Below are positions 37,244 to 47,589 of a stretch of 64,000 nt of DNA, piece after piece. Position numbers and translations under genes: made by a program. The notes under the pieces are model-generated. The model did not search any database and was not told the DNA's origin. It saw nothing but the letters and a program-made list of their open reading frames with translations. The number at the start of each line of letters is the position of its first letter. The first letter of the stretch is position 1. The DNA is taken from positions 1,426,001 through 1,490,000 of the forward strand of contig NZ_JAKWBK010000001.1 in the NCBI RefSeq assembly GCF_022512515.1, written 5' to 3'. This stretch comes from Paraniabella hibiscisoli. GTDB taxonomy: Bacteria; Bacteroidota; Bacteroidia; Chitinophagales; Chitinophagaceae.

Positions 37244-37424
37244 CGTTCTGAAATAGGGCAAACATTAAAGAACACGGGAGGATAAGATGAAGGCTCGCGT
37301 CTTTGCGCGAGCTCTCTTATACGTGTTCGGCCTGCCCGGCCTTCAGAACGGTAAGATGAGCCTCGCGCATTTTTTATGCACTCACCTCACCAACGAGACT
37401 CATCCACCGCAAACCAGGATGAGT
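37244..37424 (+). ncRNA. Structured RNA candidate with nested long stems
   Basis: Four nested stems can be drawn: CGTTCTGAA (37244) with TTCAGAACG (37342); GAACACG (37270) with CGTGTTC (37322); TAAGA (37283) with TCTTA (37315); GCTCGCG (37293) with CGCGAGC (37306). A six-T run follows at about 37370, then a further hairpin ACTCATCC/GGATGAGT (37398/37417). An ORF with a good GGAGG ribosome site starts at 37287 (MKARVFARALLYVFGLPGLQ), so a structured leader with a small peptide is possible. The class is not recognised. Confidence 0.5.
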
Positions 37425-37577
37425 ATGCAAACACCTAATAATACCGTTGCTAATACAAGCACCCATAGCCGGGCGCCTCCTGCCAAAGTATTGATAGCAT
37501 TAGTTCTTTGACAGGATTGTTTTTAATTTCTTCGAACCTTTTTGCTTGTCTGCCACAGGCAGGCTTGTCCAAAAAAT

Positions 37578-37593
37578 CCCGATAGCTATCGGG
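37578..37593. repeat. Palindrome CCCGATAGCTATCGGG
   Basis: A 16-bp perfect palindrome. Identical at 37978-37993, with a variant (TTCCGATAGCTATCGGAA) at 42013-42030. Embedded in interspersed repeat DNA. Confidence 0.8.
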
Positions 37594-38006
37594 ACAAAAA
37601 GACCCACCGGCGGCACTTATCCCGAAAGCATTCGGGACCGGGAAGGGTGCTACTAGCATCTACGAATATATGGTGTGTCCGCCCCTCTGTACCTACCGTG
37701 TTATGGGCGGACGCTGATCGGTGAATATGAATGTTCTCGTCCCGGTATCATTGACTCCGATTAAATATCTTAATCGATAGTACTAGTCCCATCATTAAGT
37801 CGAATGTTTAAACGGCCTTGATGCACGAGCGTTAAAAAAATGGATGGAGCGAAACGTTAAAAATGCCCACTGTTCGAGCCCGTGGTATCATAGTAAATAT
37901 TATGGTCTACGTAGCGTCCCGAACCTTCGGGATGGCATTTTAGTGAAGCGTAGTCCATTTTTAGCAAGGGCATCACTCCCGATAGCTATCGGGATGACTT
38001 TTTGCT

Positions 38007-38032
38007 CCACTTTTGTGTTAAGACAAAAGTGG
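38007..38032. repeat. Second copy of interspersed hairpin CCACTTTTGT/ACAAAAGTGG
   Basis: Identical 10-bp stem and flanks to 19928-19953, preceded by the same GCCCACTGTTCGAGCC-type module at about 37865. Confidence 0.75.
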
Positions 38033-38097
38033 AAAAAGCAGTTTGCGAAGCAGATGACGAAATGAAAAATTAGGCTGAACGAGCATACGACTTCTAA

Positions 38098-38690
38098 CAG
38101 GAGATTTCTCCACGCGCTCCACTACGTTGCGCTTGGTCGAAACGACGATAAAGAAAAGCTAAGGTCTCCGAAAAGGCCTCAGACGTAACAGGAGATCTCT
38201 CCCCGTCCATGTAGGCCGGGCAGGCATGCGCTCCTGCGTCGCTTAGTCGAAACGACGATAAAAAGAAGCGATGGTCTCCGTAAGGAATCTCCTTAGAGCT
38301 TATTCGAACTTTTTGGAATTGGATGTCGAAGGGTTTGAGCCAGCATACGCGGATGATCGTCTTTGGTAGTAATGCTCAATAGGAGTTTCGTCCGCCTTGC
38401 AAGCGAAAAGGAAAATGAAGCGGAACGGCGATCCCGCCACGGCGGGATCAAAGCCTGAAGCGCCCATTTTCCGCCAGGGCTACGCAGCGCTGCTCGCCTC
38501 AAGACTGACTAGTCCCGAAACTTCGGGATTGGTTCTTTTGTATGCACGGATGGTTGGTAATGACAAAAGAACGGAAAAAGAGACTGCATTTGTCTTCGTA
38601 AAAGGAGATCTCTCCCCGTCCATACGGCCGGGCAGGCGCGCGCTGCGCTTCGGTCGAGACGACGATAGAAAAGGGCTACTGCCTTCATAA
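38098..38690. repeat. Three copies of a ~90-base interspersed repeat
   Basis: Copies near 38098, 38192 and 38602 begin GGAGAT(T/C)TCTCC (palindromic), hold a GC-rich variable centre and end in GTCGAnACGACGATA. This type occurs widely between Bacteroidota genes. Confidence 0.7.
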
Positions 38691-38794
38691 GAAATTTCCA
38701 GGAAAGGCTCCTTAAATCGTTCAACGCTACGGCTACCGGAATGAGTGATATCCTCACCCTAAATAACTGGAACAAAATAACAAAGCAGTAAACG

Positions 38795-39076
38795 CTACTT
38801 CCGTTTCTTCTTTGTCTTGGCTGTTTCGTAAGGCGTTTCCTCATCAGCTGCAAGCGGCAACTGCTCGGCAGGGTTTAGGTCGGCGCAAACATACTCCAGC
38901 AGGTTGCCGGGATCAACACCAATAGCCAGGGCTATCAAATACAATTCCTCCGCCCGTAAATGACTGCGATCATTTAGCGTTAGTTCGTTCATGCGGGCTT
39001 TGGATAACCCGGCTTTGCGTGCTGCTTCCGACTTGTTTACAGAACGCTGCGACAAAAACAATCCTAATTTAGTCAT
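38795..39076 (-). CDS. Small helix-turn-helix (XRE-like) protein
   Basis: 93 residues: MTKLGLFLSQRSVNKSEAAR, KAGLSKARMNELTLNDRSHL, RAEELYLIALAIGVDPGNLL, with a lysine-rich tail. Complete HTH_3-type fold. Divergent from the gene at 39226, 149 bases away, which it may regulate. Confidence 0.85.
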   Translation of the reverse strand: MTKLGLFLSQRSVNKSEAARKAGLSKARMNELTLNDRSHLRAEELYLIALAIGVDPGNLLEYVCADLNPAEQLPLAADEETPYETAKTKKKRK

Positions 39077-39225
39077 TGACCTTAAGCGTTTTAGATGTCA
39101 AAATTCACACATTAAAGTTAGTTCAAAAAATACCCACTTCATAGGTTGAAAATAAAAAATAATTCTATACCTTAGTGTAGAATTTCTATACGAATATTCG
39201 TTTAACCTATGCTAAAAACACAGTT

Positions 39226-39714
39226 ATGTTAACACCATTACATCTACAGGCTGTGGCATCGCCACTATTATGCCCTGTTTTCGATGAAGCCAAATGGCTT
39301 CGCGTGCTATTTACCATCAGCGATACCGAGCAATGGCTGCAGGAGCAGCAGGTACAACATCTCTATCGCCTGCCACTAAAAAATCATAGAAAGCTGCTGC
39401 GTAAAAACTGGTACCTGGGCGCTTCTGCTTTAGCGCATATTGTAGAGCGGCACTACTACAAAATCTCCCGGCATCCGGCTACCGGTAAGTTCACTATCGA
39501 TATCCCGTATATCATTGCCCATATCCGCGATGCATTTCAACAACAGCCGGAGCCTATACCCCAAAGCAGCAACCTGCAAAGGGTTTGGGATGCCGGCGAG
39601 CCTATCGGTTATGATGATAAAGGCAATACCGTGTCTGTACTCACCGTAGTGTCTGATGCCGCAGGTAGCATTATTACGGCGTTTCCGGGCAATATCCATC
39701 AATCTTTAACCTAA
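39226..39714 (+). CDS. Unknown protein, possibly a small nuclease-type toxin fold
   Basis: 162 residues, intact. No family recognised with confidence. HIVERHYYKISRHPATGKFT followed by IGYDDKGNTVSVLTVVSDAA and GSIITAFPG, with conserved-looking His, Arg and a final aromatic-Pro-Gly strand, resembles the general plan of BECR-type RNase toxins. Paired with a divergent XRE regulator and followed by another orphan gene. The toxin idea is weak inference. Confidence 0.55.
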   Translation: MLTPLHLQAVASPLLCPVFDEAKWLRVLFTISDTEQWLQEQQVQHLYRLPLKNHRKLLRKNWYLGASALAHIVERHYYKISRHPATGKFTIDIPYIIAHIRDAFQQQPEPIPQSSNLQRVWDAGEPIGYDDKGNTVSVLTVVSDAAGSIITAFPGNIHQSLT

Positions 39715-39833
39715 ACCTATGAAGTGAGTATAAAAGTCAGCTAGCTACAATATAAACCAGGCAATGATGATTTTTATGCGAATTCCCTGTCTGCTGACAG
39801 GCATCTGACCATTTTAAAATAAAAAAATAACAG

Positions 39834-40392
39834 ATGAAAAAGCACCATTTACACCCCGGGTATTTGCTGAACCGCATTGCGGCCAACTATAGCGGCAACC
39901 CGGCAAAGGCTGATCCTATGCGGGTATTACAATCCTTTTTGATTATGCCGGGCGTGCCGAACAAATAAAAGCTTTTGATGATTATTGCCGTGCCGCCCTA
40001 AAAGACAGCTATAGCTGGTTGCGCGGCAGTCCGGCCAATGCCTTGCATTATGGCGAGCAGCTGGAGTTATTAATAGAAGCCTGTTACCTCCTGCACCAGC
40101 AGGAGGGCCGGTACCGGTGGTCCGGGTACAATGCCGTGGCTGTGTCTGTAGCAGAGTTTCCCGTACTGCTTAGTTCAAAGAGTTTGCCAACCCTATGGGT
40201 TTTATTGCTAAGTTTTTTGAAAAGCGGTCTTTACGCCGCTGGAAGCAATGGCTGCACCTGTTTACTACAGCTGCTTTATCCAACGGTTCACTGGCAGAAG
40301 AAATGGATGCGGCCGATATTTTTACTTGTATCAACTATATGAAAAAGCTGGTGGATACTGCATCGCGCCTGTTAGCATTGCAGCAAGGCTAG
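39834..40392 (+). CDS. Hypothetical helical protein
   Basis: About 186 residues. MKKHHLHPGYLLNRIAANYS to VLQSFFDYAGRAEQIKAFDD requires one T restored near 39943, and a second shift near 40178 joins SVAEFPVLLSSK to FANPMGFIAKFFEKRSLRRW and MDAADIFTCINYMKKLVDTA. Mostly helical, cytoplasmic. No family recognised. It may form an operon with the gene at 39226. Confidence 0.6.
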
Positions 40393-40444
40393 CAGTGGTT
40401 TTCAGGTAATGCCGCGTTGCCGGGGCGGCCTGGCCGGTGGGTAA

Positions 40445-40612
40445 TTACCCTCGGGCAAACAGGTCGCTCATGGTAACCTCTGCCACCACACGCCCGGTAA
40501 AATCTTCGTTTTTCTTTACGCCAAACGTAGTGATAAGCGTAGGGAAGATGGCTTTGCGTGTTTGAGTTTGTCCGGTAAATACGGCTACTTTTTGCTGCAC
40601 TTGTGGATGGTT
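40445..40612 (-). pseudogene. C-terminal fragment of an AAA-type ATP-binding protein
   Basis: The minus strand reads VQQKVAVFTGQTQTRKAIFP, TLITTFGVKKNEDFTGRVVA and EVTMSDLFARG-stop, the typical end of Bacteroidota AAA/DUF234-type ATPases. An in-frame stop lies just upstream and the ATPase core is absent. Flanking copies of TATAATTGTCCATAA (40624 and about 40677) may mark the deletion or an old promoter. Confidence 0.6.
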
Positions 40613-40792
40613 TTTACATTATTTATAATTGTCCATAAAGGCATAAAAACTTAGTAGTGGACAGATATAAAAACTTATAATTGTCCATAACTCCCTTTTT
40701 GCAATGGCATTTCCTGGTGTTTTTGAGCGTATGGCTATTGCTGTAATCATTTGAATTGCAGTATATTTATTGCTTTCACCACCCTCTTGTTT

Positions 40793-41816
40793 ATGAAAAT
40801 AATAAATATGCGATTGATAAAACCAGCCCTGCTATTGGCGTTTACCGTTTGCTACTGTATTGGGTTGGCTCAAAAAGGCCGGTTGTGCTTCGCCACGACA
40901 TTCCGCTGGATTCAATTCGCTTAAGCGATCCCTTTATACTGGCCGATAAAAAACAGCCACCTATTATATGACCGGTACCGGTGGCGGTTTATGGAAAAGC
41001 AAAGACCTGAAAACCTGGACCGGCCCTTACCGGGTAGTGCAGGTAGATACCAATTCGTGGATGGGCCCGAGGCCTGTAATATGGGCAGCCGAATTACATG
41101 AGTATAAAGGACGGTATTATAATTTTGCCACTTTTACCAACCCGGCAGTAATGATTGATACCGTAAAGGGAAACCCTATTGAACGCAGGGCCAGCCATGT
41201 GCTGGTAAGCGATCAACCCGATGGTCCGTATGTGCCCATGAAGGATAGGACTTACTTACCCGCTAACATGCCCACCCTGGATGGCACTTTTTGGGTAGAT
41301 AAAGATCAGAAACCCTACATGGTGTATTGTTACGAATGGCTACAGAACTGGGATGGTACTATTGAAAAGATAGAATTGAAACCCGACCTGAGCGGCAGCA
41401 TTGGTAAAGGGCATTTGTTGTTTAAAGCCAGTGCATCGCCGTGGAGTAAGGAGCGTGATGAAAAAGGTAATATTATTTTTAATAAGGTAACGGACGGTCC
41501 TTTTTTATTTAATACACAAACAGGCCGCCTGGGCATGTTATGGACCAGCTGGATCTTTAATGTATACACACAGGGTGTAGCTTACTCTGAAAGCGGCACA
41601 CTCGATGGTCCCTGGGTGCACGAAAAAGAACCCATAACGCCACCCAATTTCGGCCATGGCATGTTGTTTAAAACCTTCGAAGGCAAGCTGCTGATGTCCG
41701 TACATAGCCATAGAGAAGACAAGCCCGGTCAAATCATTCGCATTCCCCATTTATTTGAAGTAGATGACTCCGGCGACCGGCTGGTGGTAGGTAAAGAATA
41801 TCGCCCCGGCCGTTGA
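40793..41816 (+). CDS. GH43-family glycoside hydrolase (arabinofuranosidase/xylosidase-like)
   Basis: About 340 residues. Signal peptide (MRLIKPALLLAFTVCYCIGL), then the five-bladed propeller start IRLSDPFILADKKTATYYMT with the catalytic-base Asp in LSDPF; WAAELHEYKGRYYNFATF and TLDGTFWVDKDQKPYMVYCY follow. Breaks near 40878 and 40950 are repaired by one base each. First gene of the polysaccharide locus, probably releasing arabinose or xylose from pectin or arabinan side chains. Confidence 0.85.
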
Positions 41817-42094
41817 TGTCATTAGCAGGTTTAAATCTGGTTAAAAGAGGTTAATTAACATACAGAGAAATTTAATGCAGTAAGGTACTTTAGTAGCTTA
41901 CAAAGAAATGGGTGAATGATGAATGACGGTTATTGAAGTGATATGAAGCGTTGTCAGGCTGAGCATGTCGAAGCCATAGGGTCTTAAGCGATGTCTGTCA
42001 ATACCCTTCGTCTTCCGATAGCTATCGGAACAGGGTGACATTATGGTTAATTGGCCCATTCAACTACTAAACCCCTTTCTCCTAAATACCATAT
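41817..42094. other. Intergenic region between GH43 and DUF5695 genes
   Basis: It holds a repeat fragment (GTCAGGCTGAGCATGTCGAA near 41955) and the 18-bp palindrome at 42013-42030. No ORF. Confidence 0.5.
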
Positions 42095-44806
42095 ATGCGA
42101 AAAACGCTTATTGTCCTCTCTCTTTTATATACAAGCTTCTCAGGGCTGGCCCAATCCCCTGGGAGCGGCTGGCCAAAGCCCCGTCCACACTACAGATAGA
42201 GCAAGGCTTCGACACCTATCGAACCCCGAATTTATTATAAAGCTGGTACGCGCTTCACAAACCGTTGCAGCCCTGCATCCCAATAGCCATCCCAGTTTCG
42301 ACTTTACCCCGGCGATAGCCTGAAAGTGCGAAGCAGCAATGGCCTGTACCACCTGGGCGATCTAAACCTCAGGTTAAAGCAACCCGGCGATACTGCCTGG
42401 AAAAGCTTTTCAACAGCGGCCGCACGTAAACCGGTAGCCGCTATTAAGGCTACTAATGGTGTTCTTGCCGGAGCTGATATTACCCCAACTTTTGCTGCTG
42501 ATATGCCTTTGCAGGTAAAGCGTTTCTGGGAGATAAAGAATAATAAACTGCTGTTGCGTTTTGTATTGCATAATGCCACAAAGCGGCCTGTCGAAATAGG
42601 CGCACTGGGTATGCCCATGATCTTTAATAACCTTATTGAAAGAAGAACATTGGAGCAGGCACATGTACAGAATGTTTTTTACGATCCGTATATAGGAGGT
42701 CGTGGGGGTTATTTACAGGTAACCAGATTAAACGGTCATGCGCCATCACTGTTGGTGTTGCCGGAACCTAATACTTCGTTTGAAGCGTATAACCCTTTAC
42801 TGGATGATCCGACGCCACGCGGCATTGTGTTTGAAGGTTTTTACGAATGGATGGCTTTGAGTAAGGCTTATGCCGAAAAGGAATGGAAACAGGCAGAGCC
42901 CTGGAATAAGCCTACTTCGATCATTTTACAACCAGGCGAAACAACAACTTATGGTGTGCAACTCATATTGTCAGGCACGCCGAGGGATATTGAAACAACG
43001 TTGAGAAAGAACAACCGGCCTGTTGCTGTAGGCATACCGGGCTATGTAATACCCACCAATGTAAAAGGCCAACTCTTCCTGGAATATAAAAGCCCGGTAC
43101 AGCAAATAGAAGTGGCACCTAACGATGCGTTAGCGCTTACTAAGATAACCGCTACTGATAAAAGCATACAGGCTTATGCTATAGTTGCAAAGTTATTTGG
43201 CCGGGCCAGGGTAACCATTACTTATAAGGATGGTATGCAACAGGTGGTTCATTACAAAGTGATCCATCCGGAGCGAAAGACCATTGAAACATTCGGAAAT
43301 TTTTCGACCACCAAACAATGGTATGATAATAAAAACGATCCCTTTCACCGGTCGCCGGGTATTATTACTTACGATTATGAAAAACAACAACAGGTAGACC
43401 AGGATAACCGTGCCTGGATAGCAGGCCTGAGCGATGAAGGTGGTGCGGGCGGTTGGTTGGGGGCTATGATGAAGCAACTGGTATTGCCCAATAAAACAGA
43501 GATCGAAAAGCTGGAACGTTTTGTGGATGAAACCTTATTAGGCCAAATACAGGTGAAAGAAGGGCCTCAACAATACGGTGTCAAAAAAGCCTTTTTATTA
43601 CGAGCCGGATTCGATGCCGAAAGGCACTTACAGCAGCAATATTAATTTTAAAACCTGGTCTGCATGGCCTTTAAAGGAAGCCAATAATCTGGGTCGCGCC
43701 TATAACTATCCGCATGTAGCAGCAGCTTATTGGGTATTATACCGGATGGCCAGGAATCATAAAGGCTTAACCACGCACCATAATTGGGACTGGTACCTGG
43801 AGCATGCCTATAATACCATTACCGGTATGATGGAACATGCGCCGTATTACACGCAGTTTGGTTTAATGGAAGGGTCGGTTTTTTATTTTATATTAAAAGA
43901 CCTGAAGGCTGAAGGCAAAAAAGAAATGGCCGACAAGCTGGAAGCCATTATGAAGAAAAGGGCTATTCAATGGAACAAGCTGGAATTTCCGTTTGGCAGC
44001 GAAATGCCTTGGGACTCTACCGGCCAGGAAGAAGTATACATCTGGTGCCTTTTCTTTGGATATGAAGATAAGGCCACCGTTACGCTGAATGCCATATTAG
44101 GTTATATGCCTACATTACCGTCATGGGCTTATAATGGTAATGCCCGCCGCTACTGGGATTTTTTATATGGTGGAAAAACGCAACGCATAGAACGTATGAT
44201 CCATCACTACGGATCGGAGCTGAATGCCATACCGGTGCTTACCGAATACAGGAGAAAGCCCAACGACCTGTATTTGCTGCGCGTAGGCTATGGCGGTGTA
44301 TTGGGGGTATTGCTAATATTACGGAAGATGGTTTTGCTCCCTGCGCCTTTCATGCGTTTCCGGCAAGTTTAAAAAATGACGGCATTAATGGAGATTATGG
44401 ATCGGGCTTTTATGGCTATGCCATCAATACCGCTACCTATATTGCCCAGGATAAAAAATTGGGCTGGCTGGCTTTTGGCGGAAACCTAAGCGAAAAGGCC
44501 GGTTGGATACATGTTGATATTACTACAGCGGCGCAAAGGGATATTTTTATTGCCCCGGTTGGCTTATGGATTACGTTGGACGCGGGCCAGGTAAAAGCCA
44601 TTGCTTATAACAAGCTCACCAAAGAGATCAGGTTGACATTGGCCCCTGCTGATGCGCATACCTGGGCTGCTTATTTCAGGTTAGAATCAACAACAGTATC
44701 GGCCACAACATATAAACCGGTAACGAATCTTTCATTAGAGCAGGGGCGCTTTGCGTTGCCATTAAATGATGCTACAACAACCGTAGTATTAAAACCAAGT
44801 AAATAG
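42095..44806 (+). CDS. Secreted DUF5695-domain carbohydrate-active protein
   Basis: About 900 residues. Signal peptide MRKTLIVLSLLYTSFSGLAQ, a beta-rich N-terminal region (SNGLYHLGDLNLRLKQPGDT; VEIGALGMPMIFNNLIERRT), then an alpha/alpha-barrel-like part (NNLGRAYNYPHVAAAYWVLY; HHNWDWYLEHAYNTITGMME) and a C-terminal beta domain. The pattern matches DUF5695, a six-hairpin-type family found in pectin and arabinogalactan loci. Breaks near 42170, 42310, 43585 and 44308. Substrate inferred from context. Confidence 0.8.
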
Positions 44807-45053
44807 GAATTAGTAACTGCTACGGAATCGTTTTTTTTACGCAACTAAACATTTAACCCCGCCTAATAAAGTCGGGAAGACGCGAGGGTAAAGCTGTATA
44901 GAGTGTACGGATGGGGCTTTAAGACTACATTTTATAAGATATGTCAAAGGAAATTGCTCATGCATGCATATTTACGAGCGCCTTTAGAATCTTTGTAGCA
45001 ACCAGCCATTGCAAACATATTCGTGTATTAGTGACATTTTTATGCTTCTACTT
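44807..45053. other. Intergenic region between convergent DUF5695 and GH127 genes
   Basis: No ORF and no clear terminator; nothing notable seen. Confidence 0.4.
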
Positions 45054-47414
45054 TTACTTTCGAATGGTTCGTACCCCGAATACACGACCGGCTGTTTTAC
45101 CATTGGTGGATTGAACTTTTACCCGGATAGTTGTTTTGTCTTTAACCAAATCCACAGGCAGGCTGTATTCTTCATCAAAGAATTTACCAGGCTTGCCGCC
45201 TTTTAGTTCTACCGATGCTACTTTTACATCATCTACCAGTATGTCGAAGCTGCGGCCCTTGTCGTCGCCAATATAGCTAAATAACAAGGCCGTTGGTTTG
45301 CCAGCTTCTACTTTCATGTTAAAAGAAAAGAAGCCGTCTCTTCTTACTTCACGCCCGCTGCGACCATAAGCCGCATCAACATAAGATTGTTCGCTGGCTT
45401 TAAGGTCATGATCACGTTCGGGCTGCATTTCACCGATGCGGAAATTATCGATGGTTTGTGTTTCTATCAGCTGCTGGCGCTTTTTCTCTGCTTCGTATTC
45501 TGCTTGTTTAGCCAGCCAGTCCGCATTGGTAAAATAGTCCCAGTAAACGCTGTAATGATTATCAATATTCTTATAGAACGGTGTCAGCTTCACATCAAAA
45601 GGTTTGCCGGTATTTTTAGTTTGAAAGGTTAAGGGTGCCGAAGCGTCTTTAACGATCCAGTCAGTCACATTGCGGTTATCCGTCAATAGTACCGGTATGC
45701 CATACACCGGGTCTGGTGTTTTTTACCCAGATCCCCGCCAACACCAGCGGCCCGTACATCAGGGCCACACGATTGGCATTGTCGGGCATGGCTTCGGCAT
45801 ATAAATTCATTTCGAAAGATACCTGCACCTTATCATTATTACGCCACTTATTGGGTACAACAATATAACCCTCATCGTTAACGGTTGTGTTAACGGTTTT
45901 GCCATTGATGGTTACAACAGGTATACCCTTGTTCCACCAGGGGTGACGAATTTTAAAAGAAAAGGTTGAGGGCTTTTGAGTGGTAACGGTAAAGCTGGTG
46001 GTATTGGCTTCGGGATAAGCAGTGTTTTGTGTAATACTTACTCCTTTGCTTCTCCAGTTGAGCTGCGAAGGAATAAACAGATTGACGTAGAGGCTGCCAT
46101 CAGCCCCTTCAAAATAAATACTCTCGGTGTATTTGGTATGATTTTCCATGCCACTGCCCACACAGCAGGTAAAGCTATGCAGGGAGTCGCTGAAATGTTT
46201 TTTAGCGCCCATGCGCAACGGCTCAAAATAGAGCATCATGGCTGTGTTGGGGTTCTGTGAAGCCAGAATGTCATTGTATAATGCTCTTTCAAAATAGTTC
46301 ATCAAAGTAGCCGATGGCTTCCAGGCAAAAAGCTGACCGGTAAGCTTGAGCATATTATAAATACAGCAACTTTCAGCTGTATTATCGCTGAGCGCATCGC
46401 TGAGCTTACCGGGTTGGCCCAGGTATTCGTAGTTGCCGTTGCCGCCCGTTACATAGCTATGATGGTTCACCAGTATATCCCAGGTTCTTTCAGCAATGGT
46501 GGCATCGCTTTTATTGGAAGTAAGGGTGTACTGCCTGGCGGCACCAATGGCTTTGGGAATATTGGTATTAGAGTGTTTGCCTGCAAGCGGATCAGGCTGC
46601 CCTTCGGCCAGGGGTTTCATTACGAAGTCGTCATAAAATTTATAAGAAAGATCCAGGTACTTTTTATTGCCGGTAATGGCATAAATATTCGCCAGTATAT
46701 CATTCATGCCGCCAAATTCGCAACGCAGCATTTTTAGCCTTTGCTCCTCGGTTAAAGGGTTGACAATAGTGGCTGTCCAATCGGCCATTTTAATGACCGC
46801 GCCCAGTGCTTTGGTGTTGTTGCAATATAAGTAAGCATCTACCAGTCCGGCCATTACTTTATGTACCGTATACCAGGGTGCCCATCCGCCATTAAGGTCA
46901 AAACCACCACTTTTGATCTCACCCCGCTGTACGCCATAAAAAATAGAATCTTCTTTGGGTATGGCGCCAACATAGCCCGTCTTCCGGGCATCCTGGCATT
47001 TGATCAGCTCATCTACTATATAATCCACTTTTTGTTTAAAGCGTGCGTCTTTCTCCGAAGCATAGATCATAGAACAAGCCGATAGATAATGACCCAGGGT
47101 GTGGCCTGAAAGGCCCTCGCTTTCCCATCCGCCATAGGCGCTGTCTTTAGGTTTGAGGCCGGAGTTCTTATAAAACCGGTTCAGTAACCGGTCTGCTTTC
47201 AGCGAAAGTATATAATCACCATTGATCTTCATAGCATGCTTAAACGGACTTTGGCCGGTCAGTTTCACATCTTTCAAGCTAAACGCGTAAGCACCTGCCT
47301 TAATAGTGGGCTGTACTTTGAACAATGCATTACTTCGCTCAGGTATGTATGACTGAGCAAAAGCATTGGCTGAAAAAGAAGTGCTGCAAGGGTGGTGGTA
47401 TATTTAAATCGCAT
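45054..47414 (-). CDS. GH127-family beta-L-arabinofuranosidase
   Basis: About 785 residues. Signal peptide from ATG 47414 (MRFKYTTTLAALLF), then DUF1680/GH127: YGGWESEGLSGHTLGHYLSA, GFDLNGGWAPWYTVHKVMAG, EFGGMNDILANIYAITGN, the zinc-binding AESCCIYNMLKLT and the nucleophile-region SFTCCVGSGMENHTKYTESI. A C-terminal beta domain follows (RRDGFFSFNMKVEAGKPTAL). Breaks near 45715 and 47375 are repaired by one base each. Family members use a Zn-coordinated cysteine nucleophile to release L-arabinofuranose. Divergent from the HTCS gene. Confidence 0.9.
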
Positions 47415-47468
47415 GACAGGATATTATTAAAAGGACAAGCTCTAAAGTAAAAACTGTTTCAAAAACGG

Positions 47469-47501
47469 CATACGCGCATTTTAACAAAGACTAGGCGTAT
47501 G
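47469..47501. promoter_or_regulatory. Inverted repeat CATACGC-N19-GCGTATG in GH127/HTCS divergent region
   Basis: Perfect 7-base inverted half-sites at 47469-47475 and 47495-47501, centred in the 175-base space between divergent genes. Candidate regulator-binding site. Confidence 0.4.
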
Positions 47502-47589
47502 TTAACTAAACAATCGGGGTTCTGTTTTTTAAAATTGTTTTGGTGGCTGATTTAAAATAGCCGCTTTTTATTACCTTGTGGGGGCCGAT

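Larger units (their letters stand above)
37119..38794. other. 1.7-kb non-coding region: structured element and interspersed repeats
   Basis: It contains the structured RNA candidate (37244-37424), palindromes CCCGATAGCTATCGGG at 37578 and 37978, the second copy of the two-module repeat (37840-38040), three copies of a GGAGATyTCTCC...GTCGAAACGACGAT repeat (about 38098, 38192, 38602), and a common Bacteroidota repeat resembling coding sequence at 38395-38500. No convincing gene. Confidence 0.6.

Noticed and set aside
38397..38690. 97-codon plus-strand ORF
   Set aside because: The DNA is a common Bacteroidota interspersed repeat, and the frame crosses repeat copies with no coding character.
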